A DNA stretch of 64,000 nucleotides from NCBI RefSeq assembly GCF_014205335.1, contig NZ_JACHNH010000001.1:6008501-6072500 (forward strand), written 5' to 3'. This document shows, piece after piece, positions 1 through 8,019 of this stretch. The position numbers and the translations under genes were made by a program. The notes beneath the pieces are model-generated. The model was not told the origin of the DNA. It did not search any database and saw only the letters and a list, made by a program, of their open reading frames with translations. Numbering within the stretch: the stretch's first letter is position 1; each line of letters starts with the position of its first letter. The stretch comes from Amorphoplanes digitatis. Lineage in GTDB: Bacteria > Actinomycetota > Actinomycetes > Mycobacteriales > Micromonosporaceae.

Positions 1-255
1 CCGCTGAACCTGGGCGCCCCGTTCGGCGGCTTCGATCAGATCGGAGGCATGATCGCAATCGGCCTGTGGCTCTACCTGCTCCACCTGATCCTGTTGGCCG
101 GCTACGCCGCGACCTGGAGCAATCACTCGGCCCGGCGTCCCGGCCACTCGAAATCGCGTGAGGCCGGGCGGGACCGCTGGCATGATGGCCCGAGTGACGT
201 ACGAGGTGCGGCCGCTCGGGCCGGAGGATCATCAGCTGGCGTGGGACCTCGGTAG
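1..255 (+). CDS. C-terminal end of a membrane protein (partial, possibly YihY/BrkB-like)
   Basis: The frame is open from base 1 to a TAG ending at 255 and has strong G/C at third codon positions over its first half, so it looks like the tail of a gene that starts upstream. It encodes a Gly/Phe-rich loop and then one hydrophobic helix (about residues 17-40 of the visible part), followed by a basic tail. The helix pattern, with an LWLYL core before a small-residue segment, resembles the last helix of YihY/BrkB-type membrane proteins, but the fragment is too short to be sure. The tail overlaps the next gene by about 70 bases, which is unusual, so the true 3' end may be affected by a frameshift. 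Confidence 0.4.
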   Translation, partial: PLNLGAPFGGFDQIGGMIAIGLWLYLLHLILLAGYAATWSNHSARRPGHSKSREAGRDRWHDGPSDVRGAAARAGGSSAGVGPR

Positions 256-1384
256 TCTCGCGTTCGGGTACCACGGGCAGGCCAAGCCGGAGGGCTGGAA
301 CCCCGACTCACCCGGCCGGCGTTCGCTCGGCGTCTTCGACCCGGCCGGGCAGTTGGTCGCCAAGGCGGTGGACCGCGAGCAGAGCCAGTGGTTCGGCGGC
401 CGGAGAGTACCGGCCAGCGGCGTCGCCGGCGTCGCGGCCACCGCCGAGCTGCGCGGGCGCGGCCTGGGCCGGCTGGTGCTGACCCGGCTGTTGCAGGGCG
501 CCCGGGAACGGGGCGCGGTGATCAGCACCCTGTTCGACACCACCCCGGCGCCGTACCGGGCGCTGGGCTGGGAGGAGGTCGGCGCGCTCGTCTACCACGC
601 GGTGCCGACCCGGGTGCTCGCCGAGATCCGTCTCGACCCCAAGACCGCGTTGCGACCGGCGACCGTGGCCGACATCTCCGCCGTGCACGAGATCTACCGC
701 GAGGTGGCGCGGGCCGGCACCGGCATGATGGAGCGTTCCGGGCCCGCGTTCGGGGCAACGCCAACCGAGCTGCTTGCCGATTACCACGGTTTCACCGTCG
801 CCGTCGACGACACCGGCGCCGTCGTCGGGTACGCCCGCTGGAATCGCGGTCCCGGCTACGACGCGACCGGCAAGCTCACCGTCGACGACCTGATCGGACT
901 GACGCCCGAGGCGACGCGCACCCTGCTGGCGATGCTCGGCGGCTGGGCCAGCGTCGCGCCGACCACGCTGATCCGGCTGGTCGCCGCCGACCCGGTCTGG
1001 TCGCTGCTGGCGCGCGGCGACGCCCGGCCCGAGTCCGCACAGCCGTGGATGCTGCGCGTCGTCGACGCACCCGGCGCGGTCGCCGCCCGCGGCTGGCCGC
1101 GGCACCTGACGGCCGAGGTCGACCTGGAGCTCACCGACGACGTCTGCCCGTGGCACCAGGGCCGCCACCGGCTGGTGCTCTCCGGCGGGGACGCCCGGCT
1201 GGAGCCGGGCGGCGCGGGCACCGTCCGGCTGACACCGCGGGGCCTGGCCTCCTGGTACGCGGGCGCGGCGACGCCGGAGCAGCTTCGCCGCAGCGGTTTC
1301 CTGACCGGCGGGGACGCCGGCACCGACGAGGCGCTGCGCGCGGCGACCGCCGGCCCGGCGCCGACGCTGCACGACTACTTCTGA
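182..1384 (+). CDS. Eis-like GNAT N-acetyltransferase
   Basis: The 400-residue protein has the layout of the Eis (enhanced intracellular survival) family: two GNAT-fold halves and a C-terminal sterol-carrier-like domain ending in a free Phe carboxylate (DYF), which in this family acts as the catalytic base. The N-terminal half has the acetyl-CoA loop (VAATAELRGRGLGRLVL, about 86-102) and the following segment around TTPAPYRALGWE. Eis proteins acetylate amines, including lysines and aminoglycosides; the substrate here is unknown. Two consecutive ATG codons (182 and 185) can start the frame. The gene converges with the HAF-repeat gene and the two stop codons lie in one hairpin. Confidence 0.8.
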   Translation: MMARVTYEVRPLGPEDHQLAWDLGSLAFGYHGQAKPEGWNPDSPGRRSLGVFDPAGQLVAKAVDREQSQWFGGRRVPASGVAGVAATAELRGRGLGRLVLTRLLQGARERGAVISTLFDTTPAPYRALGWEEVGALVYHAVPTRVLAEIRLDPKTALRPATVADISAVHEIYREVARAGTGMMERSGPAFGATPTELLADYHGFTVAVDDTGAVVGYARWNRGPGYDATGKLTVDDLIGLTPEATRTLLAMLGGWASVAPTTLIRLVAADPVWSLLARGDARPESAQPWMLRVVDAPGAVAARGWPRHLTAEVDLELTDDVCPWHQGRHRLVLSGGDARLEPGGAGTVRLTPRGLASWYAGAATPEQLRRSGFLTGGDAGTDEALRAATAGPAPTLHDYF

Positions 1385-1398
1385 GCCGGATCGGCTCA
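1382..1398. terminator. Short bidirectional hairpin containing both stop codons
   Basis: A perfect 7-bp inverted repeat (TGAGCCG, 3-nt loop, CGGCTCA) lies between the convergent genes. Its left arm begins with the TGA of the acetyltransferase and its right arm ends with the complement of the TGA of the HAF-repeat gene. There is no T-run, so its strength as a terminator is uncertain. Confidence 0.4.
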
Positions 1399-2406
1399 CT
1401 TCCAGAAGACTGGCGCGCTGACCATGGCGCCGGTGACCGTACCGTGGATGTTGACGCCCTCGACCCAGGTCGAATAGGCGGGCAGGACGACGAAGGCCCC
1501 GTTCTCGAAGATCCACGCCTTCTGCTCGAGCGAAGCCGTCCGCGTGTGCCCGCCGACCCGCGCGCCGTCGGAGCTGACGGCGGAGACCGTCAGCACGCCC
1601 GGCAGCGGCGGCCGGCCGATACGGGTACGCCGCCAGTGCACTCCGTCCGCGGGGTTCGCCTCGTACGCCCAGGCGACGAGCTCGTCGTTCGCCACGCCGA
1701 AGATCTTGAGCCCGTCGGCGCTCATCGCACCCGCCACCGTCCGGCTGTCGCTCCCGCCCGGGAGCCCGAACAGCCCCGTGCCACCACCGACCCGGCTGCC
1801 GTCGACGAAGGCGGTCGTCGCGCACGTGCCGCACTCGTTGAAGGAACCCGCGACGATGCCGCCGGCGGCGACGCCCGCCACCGTGCCGGAACCCTCCCCG
1901 ATCGGCAGGTTGCGGCCGCCGCGGATGCGCACCGGCCGGGCCGCGGTGTTCGAGGTCGCCATGCGGCCGGCGATGTGCCCGTCGTTGCTGATCGCCTCCG
2001 CCCAGGAACTCTCGTTGTTACCGGTCAGCAGCGTGTAGGAGCCGTCGGGGTCCCAGCGCACGGGCTTGCGCTTCAGGTAACCGGACTTCGGGCCGGCCCA
2101 GCCCACGATGACGCCCGCCTCGTTGATGTCGGTCGCGGCGCTCGCCGCGTATCCGGGCACCTCGGTCAGGTACAGCGGCAGGCCGTCCACCCACTTGACG
2201 GCCTTGCTACCGGACTGGCCGACGATCACATTGGCGTTGTTGATCGCCTTCGTGTACGGAGTCGAGTCGTCCGCGGACCAGGCGTGCAGCAGCCCGATCA
2301 TGCGGCCGGGAGCCGGCGGCGGGTCGGCGCGCGCCACCGACGGCCCGGACGCGGCGCCGGCGGCGAGTGTGACGACTGCGGCCAGAGTGAGACGACGTAC
2401 CTGCAT
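1396..2406 (-). CDS. Secreted HAF-repeat protein
   Basis: The 336-residue product begins with a classic signal peptide (MQVRRLTLAAVV, Ala-rich core, cleavage near SVARA-DPP). The mature part contains repeated blocks of about 45 residues with the pattern IN.A..IVG (around NNANVIVGQSG, DINEAGVIVGWAG, SNDGHIAGRM and MSADGLKIFGV). This is the HAF-type extracellular repeat, thought to form a beta-propeller-like fold. No catalytic residues are recognised. The start at 2406 is chosen because the signal peptide follows directly; ATG at 2415 is also possible. Longer in-frame extensions are Arg-rich and not convincing. Confidence 0.7.
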   Translation of the reverse strand: MQVRRLTLAAVVTLAAGAASGPSVARADPPPAPGRMIGLLHAWSADDSTPYTKAINNANVIVGQSGSKAVKWVDGLPLYLTEVPGYAASAATDINEAGVIVGWAGPKSGYLKRKPVRWDPDGSYTLLTGNNESSWAEAISNDGHIAGRMATSNTAARPVRIRGGRNLPIGEGSGTVAGVAAGGIVAGSFNECGTCATTAFVDGSRVGGGTGLFGLPGGSDSRTVAGAMSADGLKIFGVANDELVAWAYEANPADGVHWRRTRIGRPPLPGVLTVSAVSSDGARVGGHTRTASLEQKAWIFENGAFVVLPAYSTWVEGVNIHGTVTGAMVSAPVFWK

Positions 2407-2513
2407 GCCGGGCATCGTCGCAGGAGCCTGTGAGAAACCACATCTGGCAAACGACATACGTATTGCACGGCGTTGGCAACGGGATTGCACCCGTCCGCCG
2501 GTATCCATGAGGT

Positions 2514-4784
2514 GTGACCAGTCTCCCCCGGGCCAGCCCTGTCGCCCCCTCAGCCGTCGGTCACCGCTGGTATCTCGGCATCGGCGCGATCGTCCTGGCC
2601 GCCGGCTCACTGGTCAGCCCCCAGGTGCGACCCTGGGTCTACATGGCCGTCACGGCGTCCGTGATGATCGCCATCGCGGTCGGCGTACGGAAGTATCGGC
2701 CGGCATGGCCGGCACCGTGGTGGCTGATCGTCGCGGGAGTGGGCAGCACGCTGCTCGCCAACCTCGGCTGGGCGATGGCGCTGACCCCCGCCGGCGTGCC
2801 GCGATTCCCGTCGGTCGGCGACCTCTTCTACGCGGCGGCGCTGGTACTGCTGGCGCTGAGCGTCTACTGGTGGGTGCGGCCCGGGCAGCGCCGCGGCGCC
2901 GTCGAGGCCGCCATCATGACGCTGGGCGGCGGCGCGTTCTCCTGGGCGCTGGTGATCGAACCGCTGCTGTTCGACGGCCGCTTCAGCGGCCTGCGGCTGG
3001 GGAGCTATCTGCTCTACGCCGGCATCGACCTGGTCATTCTCGTGCTCACGGTACGCGTCGTCGTCGTGTCACGGGTACGCACGCCCGCCTACCGGCTGAT
3101 GGCCGCCTCGGCATGCCTGCTCATCATCACCAACACCGTGAACTTCGCCGCCCTGCTGTCCGGCACGAACCTCGACACGCTCACCGCGCTCGGCTGGCTG
3201 GGCGCGTACGTGCTCATCGGCGGCGCGGCGCTGCACCCCTCGATGGCGCGCAGCACCGGCAACGTCGCCGTCAATCCGTCACCGGCGCCGCGCCGGCGAA
3301 TGCTGATCTACGTGTCGCTCATCCTGGCCATCAGCGGGCTGACCGTCACCAGCCTGGTCGCCGACCTCGGGCCGCGCTCGCCCCGGACCGTCGTGCTGGA
3401 GCTGCTCGGCTGCGCGATGTCGGTCCTGCTGATCTTCCGGCTCTCGCAGCTCGCCACGCTCCTGAACCGCCGCGCCCTGCTCGACGTCCTCACCGGACTC
3501 GGCAACCGGGCCCTGCTCCAGGAGCGCCTGGACAACGCCGCTCCCCCCGACGAGGTGCTGCTGCTCGTCGACCTCGACGGCTTCCGCGATCTCAACGACA
3601 GCTTCGGCCACAAGGCCGGCGACGCGGTGCTGCTCGAGGCCGCCCGCCGGCTGCGCACGGTCGTGCCCGGCCACGCCACCGTGGTACGGATCAGCGGCGA
3701 CGAGTTCGCCATCCTCGCCGCCACCGGCGACGGCGTCGACGGCCCGGCCGTGGCACAGCGCATCCTCGACGCGCTGCACCACCCGTACCAGCTGCCGGGC
3801 ATGTCGGCCCGGCACCTCGCCGCGAGCATCGGCGTCGTGCCCATGCCGGCGAGCGCCCCGCGTACGCACGCGCTGCGCGATGCCGACCTGGCGCTGCGCA
3901 GCGCGCGGCACCAGGGCGGCAAGCAGTACGCCGTGTACGACGCCGCCGTGCACGCCGAGCGCCTCGCCAACACCCAGCTCGTGGCCGACATGCACCACGC
4001 CCTCGACGCCGGGGAGTTCAGCGTCCACTATCAGCCCGTCGTCGAGCTGGCCACCGGCGACATCGTCGCCGCCGAGGCGCTGCTGCGCTGGACCCGCCCC
4101 GACGGCACCTCCATCCCGCCGATGCAGTTCATCCCCCTCGCGGAACAGAGCGGGGCCATCGTGGCCATCGGCGGCTGGGTCATGGCCCAGGTCTGCGCCG
4201 ACCTGTCCACCCTGCACCACGAGCACGGGCTGTCGGTCACCGTGAACGTCTCCGCGCACCAGCTGCGCGACCCGAAGTTCGCGCAGAGCGTTCTCGACCT
4301 GCTGCGGCAGAACGACGTGCCGGGCTCGGCGCTGATCGTGGAGATCACCGAGACGGTGCTCATCACCTCGGTCGTCGACGCCGCCACCTCCACCGAACAG
4401 CTACAGACCCTGCGCGACAACGGCGTCCGGATCGCCATCGACGACTTCGGCACCGGCTACTCCTCGCTGGCCTACCTGCGCCAGCTGCCCGTCGACATCC
4501 TCAAGATGGACGGATCCTTCACCGCCGAGCAGATCGAGCAGGGCGCCGCGAAGGACCTCGCGTTCATCCGCACCATCCTGGAGCTGAGCCGCATCCTGGG
4601 GTTGCAGACCATCGCCGAGGCGGTGGAGACCGCCACCCAGGCCGACCGGCTCAACGGCCTCGGCTGCGACCTGGCGCAGGGCTACCACTTCGCCCGGCCG
4701 GCACCCGTCGCGACCCTGCTCGACGCGCTCAGGCAGCGCGGCCCGTTACCCGTGATAGCGGTGGGTTCCGTCGTGCGATCCTGA
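2514..4784 (+). CDS. Membrane GGDEF-EAL cyclic-di-GMP protein
   Basis: The 756-residue protein has an N-terminal membrane region of roughly eight to ten hydrophobic helices (to about residue 320), then a GGDEF domain and an EAL domain. The GGDEF signature reads SGDEF in VRISGDEFAILAA, a variant often found in active diguanylate cyclases. The EAL domain keeps EALLRW, VEITET, IDDFGTGYSSLAYL and LKMDGSF, so its phosphodiesterase site looks complete. It probably makes and/or degrades c-di-GMP at the membrane. GTG at 2514 starts the frame. The SDR gene begins 4 nt after its stop, so the two may be cotranscribed. Confidence 0.9.
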   Translation: MTSLPRASPVAPSAVGHRWYLGIGAIVLAAGSLVSPQVRPWVYMAVTASVMIAIAVGVRKYRPAWPAPWWLIVAGVGSTLLANLGWAMALTPAGVPRFPSVGDLFYAAALVLLALSVYWWVRPGQRRGAVEAAIMTLGGGAFSWALVIEPLLFDGRFSGLRLGSYLLYAGIDLVILVLTVRVVVVSRVRTPAYRLMAASACLLIITNTVNFAALLSGTNLDTLTALGWLGAYVLIGGAALHPSMARSTGNVAVNPSPAPRRRMLIYVSLILAISGLTVTSLVADLGPRSPRTVVLELLGCAMSVLLIFRLSQLATLLNRRALLDVLTGLGNRALLQERLDNAAPPDEVLLLVDLDGFRDLNDSFGHKAGDAVLLEAARRLRTVVPGHATVVRISGDEFAILAATGDGVDGPAVAQRILDALHHPYQLPGMSARHLAASIGVVPMPASAPRTHALRDADLALRSARHQGGKQYAVYDAAVHAERLANTQLVADMHHALDAGEFSVHYQPVVELATGDIVAAEALLRWTRPDGTSIPPMQFIPLAEQSGAIVAIGGWVMAQVCADLSTLHHEHGLSVTVNVSAHQLRDPKFAQSVLDLLRQNDVPGSALIVEITETVLITSVVDAATSTEQLQTLRDNGVRIAIDDFGTGYSSLAYLRQLPVDILKMDGSFTAEQIEQGAAKDLAFIRTILELSRILGLQTIAEAVETATQADRLNGLGCDLAQGYHFARPAPVATLLDALRQRGPLPVIAVGSVVRS

Positions 4785-4788
4785 AGGC

Positions 4789-5568
4789 ATGAGCGAGTAT
4801 CCGCGCGGGCTGGCAGCATTCTCCCTGGAGGGACGGAAGGCGCTGATCACCGGCGGCAACCGCGGCCTCGGGTACGCCTTCACCCAGGCCCTTGCCGACG
4901 CCGGCGCCTCGGTCGCGTTCATCGGGCGCGGCGCGGACGCCAACCAGGCGGCGGTCGACCGACTCGCGGACGCGGGCATCGCCGCACACGCCATCAGCGC
5001 CGACCTGACCCGCGACGACGACGTACAGCGCGGCGTCGACGAGGCCGTACACGCCCTCGGCGGCCTGGACATCGTCGTCAACAACGCCGGCGCCTGCGTA
5101 CACAACCCGGCCTGGGACGCCACCGACGAACAGTGGCAGCAGGTCTTCGACCTCAACGTCCGCGCGGTCTGGAAGGTCAGCCTGGCCGCCGGCCGCCACC
5201 TGCGCGCCACCGGCGGCGGCTGCATCGTCAACATCGGCTCCATCTCGGGCCTGATCGTCAACCGGCCGCAGGCGCAGGCCCCCTACAACGCCTCCAAGGC
5301 CGCCGTCCACCAGCTCACCAAGTCACTGGCCGCGGAGTGGGCACCGGACAACATCCGGGTCAACGCCGTCGCGCCGGGCTACGTCAAGACGGAGATGGCC
5401 CCGGTGGACCGGCCGGAACTGCGCCGGATGTGGATCGAGGACGCCCCGCAGCAGCGCTACGCCATGCCCGAGGAGATCGCACCGACCGTGGTCTACCTCT
5501 GCTCCCCCGCGGCGGCCTTCGTCACCGGCTCCGTGCTCGTCATCGACGGCGGTTACACCGTCTACTGA
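4789..5568 (+). CDS. Short-chain dehydrogenase/reductase (SDR)
   Basis: This 259-residue classical SDR has a cofactor loop TGGNRGLG (about 21-28), NNAG (about 100), the catalytic Ser in SISG and the YNASK catalytic motif. The C-terminal VTGSVLVIDGGY is typical of the FabG/gluconate-dehydrogenase branch. It is likely an NAD(P)-dependent oxidoreductase acting on a sugar acid or keto compound; the substrate cannot be read from sequence. It follows the GGDEF-EAL gene by 4 nt and overlaps the convergent DUF1877 gene by 7 nt. Confidence 0.88.
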   Translation: MSEYPRGLAAFSLEGRKALITGGNRGLGYAFTQALADAGASVAFIGRGADANQAAVDRLADAGIAAHAISADLTRDDDVQRGVDEAVHALGGLDIVVNNAGACVHNPAWDATDEQWQQVFDLNVRAVWKVSLAAGRHLRATGGGCIVNIGSISGLIVNRPQAQAPYNASKAAVHQLTKSLAAEWAPDNIRVNAVAPGYVKTEMAPVDRPELRRMWIEDAPQQRYAMPEEIAPTVVYLCSPAAAFVTGSVLVIDGGYTVY

Positions 5569-6044
5569 TCCACGGTGAAGATGACGGCCCGCCCGGCGGC
5601 CGCGGCCCGGCCGTAGAAGTCGCGCACCCGCGTGAACCAGTACCAGGTGTACGCGAAGTCCTCGTCGCTGAGCACGCCCTGGTAGCTCGCGGGGTCGATG
5701 CTGTCGTACCGCTGCCGCATCCACGCCTCGTCCACAACTTGAAGGCCCGCGGCGACCCGGGCCACCTCGTCGACCAGCACGTGGCTCACGACGTAGTCGT
5801 CGCCCTCGTAGTGGTGGCCGCCGCCGAGCACGGCCATGTCGAGCGGGGACAGGCGCCGGCCGCTGCCCAGGGTCCCGTCGCTCAGGCACCGGTGCATGGC
5901 GTCCCAGGCCTTGTCGGTCTCGCAGTCCAGCGGCTCGCCGTCCCAGTCGCCCATCTCGACCTCTTCGACGAACGCCCGTACCTCGTCGTCGTCGCGGGTC
6001 GCCACCAGCGCGGCCTCCTGCTCGGCCGTCAGCGCAAAGAACAT
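5562..6044 (-). CDS. DUF1877 family protein
   Basis: This 160-residue acidic soluble protein resembles the YfbM/DUF1877 family. Features are an early LTAEQ segment, a cluster like KAWDAMHRCLSDG, a Gly/His-rich loop (VLGGGHHY) and a Tyr/Trp-rich C-terminal stretch (YTWYWFTRVRDFY). The function of the family is unknown. ATG at 6044 is preferred because conserved-looking sequence begins there. Its 3' end overlaps the convergent SDR gene. Confidence 0.7.
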   Translation of the reverse strand: MFFALTAEQEAALVATRDDDEVRAFVEEVEMGDWDGEPLDCETDKAWDAMHRCLSDGTLGSGRRLSPLDMAVLGGGHHYEGDDYVVSHVLVDEVARVAAGLQVVDEAWMRQRYDSIDPASYQGVLSDEDFAYTWYWFTRVRDFYGRAAAAGRAVIFTVDQ

Positions 6045-6085
6045 CCCTCGACATCCCACGGCGGCACGGTACCCGACCCCGACGG

Positions 6086-6493
6086 TCAATAGAGCCAGCG
6101 GTCGAGCACACCGGGCCAGAACTGCCGCTCGTGGTCGCCGTCCGCGATGGCGGCCGGATCGATGGCCTCGATCCGGCCGAGGAGATCGGTCAGTTCGGCG
6201 AATGCCTGGTGCTCCGCCTCGGCGCTCTCGTCCCAGCAGTCGAGCACGGCCGACTCGGCGAAGCAGGTGCCGATCAGGTCTGTCTCGCTCGCACGCACGA
6301 CGTGCCCGCGCCCGGCCCAGGACTCAAGCTCCTCGGTCGTCGGAGGCCTCACACCGGCCACCTCACAGGCCCCACTCCTGGAACCGGGCGAGGCGGTCCG
6401 GTGGCAGGCAGTCGGCGGGTTCCGTTCCAGGTCGACCGGGTACACCACGAAGTCGTCGGTGAGCCGGGCGAACCGCGCGGAGAGATCAGGCAT
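6086..6493 (-). CDS. Small hypothetical protein, probably frameshifted or two short genes
   Basis: I do not recognise a family. The reading frame from ATG 6493 gives 135 residues. The segment around 6366-6420 reads as low-quality Arg/Ser/Thr sequence in this frame, but in the -1 frame it reads ADCLPPDRLARFQEWGL and stops at 6363. A GTG at 6352 with GAGG upstream could then start a second short protein (RPPTTEELESW...). So this is either one gene with a frameshift or two overlapping small genes. The acidic C-terminal part (about 87 residues) looks like genuine coding sequence. Confidence 0.45.
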   Translation of the reverse strand: MPDLSARFARLTDDFVVYPVDLERNPPTACHRTASPGSRSGACEVAGVRPPTTEELESWAGRGHVVRASETDLIGTCFAESAVLDCWDESAEAEHQAFAELTDLLGRIEAIDPAAIADGDHERQFWPGVLDRWLY

Positions 6494-6513
6494 GCGGGGA
6501 TCGTACGAGCCGG

Positions 6514-6804
6514 CTACCCGGTTTTCGGTGCGTGGCCCGACCGGTGCAGCAGCCAGCCGGCGATCGGGATCACGATCAGCGTGCCGATGATCGCGCTCAG
6601 GATCCCGCCCCAGTCGAAGATGTCGTCGTCGCCGATCCCCATCCCGAGGGTGAAGATGACGTACCCGAGCATCGCCCCGGCCAGACCGAGCCCCACCGAG
6701 ACCAGCCACGACGCCGGCCCGCTCATCTTGCGGAACGCGTCGCCTGGCATGAGCACTCTCGCGATGACGCCGGCGACGAAGCCGAGCAGTAATGCACCGA
6801 TCAT
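6514..6804 (-). CDS. GlsB/YeaQ/YmgE-family membrane protein
   Basis: This 96-residue protein has three hydrophobic helices and glycine-rich turns typical of the GlsB/YeaQ/YmgE (transglycosylase-associated) family: GALLLGFVAGVIARVLMPG at the N terminus, a middle helix and a C-terminal helix (ILSAIIGTLIVIPIAGWLL). Family members are small inner-membrane proteins induced by stress; the mechanism is not known. An extra acidic insert (GIGDDDIFDWGG) lies between helices 2 and 3. Confidence 0.85.
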   Translation of the reverse strand: MIGALLLGFVAGVIARVLMPGDAFRKMSGPASWLVSVGLGLAGAMLGYVIFTLGMGIGDDDIFDWGGILSAIIGTLIVIPIAGWLLHRSGHAPKTG

Positions 6805-6847
6805 GTGGCCAGCTTCGACCTTCCTCGCCGCGCCGGCATCATCCGCC

Positions 6848-7442
6848 AGGGATGATCCTCGAACAGGCTACCGCGTACTCCTCTCGCTCTTCCCGGCCCA
6901 GGCGGACGCGCTGCGCGCACGGTACGACGAGGCGCTCGCCGTGATCTCCGACGGTCGCGCGAAGCGCGGCGGGATCCGGGTCGGCAAGGCCGCGGCCGCT
7001 GCCACGATCGCGGACCGCCGCGACGACGGCGCGTTCTCGGACGCGACCTGGCCGGTCGGCACCGCCCCGGGCGCATACCGGCTGACTCCGCCCGGGTTCG
7101 TCCAGGCCGGCGCCGGGTACGCGTTCCTGAAGCCGTTCGCCATCGACGGCAACCCGGCCACCGTGGCCGACCCGGCCTGGACGCCGTTGCGCGTCACCGC
7201 GCCGTCGCCGGAGTGGCCCTCCGGGCACGCCTGTTACACCTCCGCGATCATGGCCGCCCTGCGGACGTTCTTCGGCCGCGACGACCTGTCGTTCAGCGCC
7301 TACAGCGCCGAGTCCGGCACCACCCGGCACTTCGACAGCCTCTCCTCGGCCCGGACTGAACTGATGGGGGCACGGATCTGGGCCGGGGTGCACTACCGCG
7401 GCGCGTGAGGTCCTCGCCAAGGAGTTCGGCCGTCGCCGCTGA
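6848..7442 (+). pseudogene. Truncated, frameshifted vanadium haloperoxidase/PAP2-like gene
   Basis: The frame from about 6848 encodes sequence typical of vanadium-dependent haloperoxidase-like PAP2 proteins: TGYRVLLSLFPAQAD, the phosphate/vanadate motif EWPSGHA and ARIWAGVHYR near the end. The N-terminal half of a normal gene is missing; the fragment begins abruptly next to the divergent YeaQ-type gene. At about 7395-7404 the frame stops just after VHYRGA, while the +1 frame continues as AREVLAKEFGRRR to a TGA at 7440-7442, the expected kind of C-terminal helix. So the gene is truncated at the 5' side and frameshifted at the 3' end. Confidence 0.7.
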
Positions 7443-7458
7443 CCCCCGCACAGGGTGG

Positions 7459-7968
7459 TCACGGCAGCGTGTCGCGCAGGTGGTGCAGCCAGCCGCCGAG
7501 CGAGGTGAGTGCGGCGACCTCGAACGACGCGCGGGCACCCTGCACCGGGCCCGCGGCGCCGGTGCGGTCCTCGATCGCGGACCGCTGCCGGTCGACGACC
7601 TTGCGGCAGGCGCCGATCGCACCGTCGAAGGTGTCGCGGTCGGCGTAGGCGACGGCGAGCATGGCCCGCGCGTAGACCTCCGACCGGTCGACGTCCGGCG
7701 GCGGGTCCAGCAACCAGGTCTGCTGGCGCCGCTGCCCGGCGGGGGTCAGTGCGACGACGCGCCGGGCCCCGCTCCGGGATCCCGGGTCCCAGGCGACCGT
7801 CCGGATGAAGCCGCCGCGCTCCAGCCGGGTGAGCGCGGCGACGATCCGGATCACGTCCGGCACCGGCCGGTCGCCGAAGAGGTCGGCGTAGCCCTGCCGC
7901 AGATCGAGGACGCTGCGTGGTTCGCGGCTGAGGAGCACCAGCAGGATGTCGCCCAATGCGGCCGCCAT
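7459..7968 (-). CDS. PadR-family transcriptional regulator
   Basis: The 169-residue protein has an N-terminal winged helix (LGDILLVLLSREPRSVLDL to ALTRLERGGFI) and a C-terminal helical part like Vir_act_alpha_C, as in PadR regulators. It sits beside NmrA-like and efflux genes on the same strand and probably controls them. ATG at 7968 is chosen because AGGGG lies 11-12 nt upstream; GTG at 7980 is an alternative. A near-perfect palindrome (8001-8019) lies just upstream of the start and is a likely operator for autoregulation. Confidence 0.8.
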   Translation of the reverse strand: MAAALGDILLVLLSREPRSVLDLRQGYADLFGDRPVPDVIRIVAALTRLERGGFIRTVAWDPGSRSGARRVVALTPAGQRRQQTWLLDPPPDVDRSEVYARAMLAVAYADRDTFDGAIGACRKVVDRQRSAIEDRTGAAGPVQGARASFEVAALTSLGGWLHHLRDTLP

Positions 7969-8000
7969 CAGAGCAGACACCCCTACTCATCGACCAGGTT

Positions 8001-8019
8001 CTTCTACAGGGTGTAGAAG
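8001..8019. promoter_or_regulatory. Palindromic operator candidate upstream of padR-type gene
   Basis: CTTCTACA-GGG-TGTAGAAG is a perfect 8-bp inverted repeat with a 3-nt spacer, placed about 33 nt upstream of the regulator start and directly after the stop codon region of the NmrA-like gene. Position and symmetry suggest a binding site for the adjacent PadR-family protein. Confidence 0.5.
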
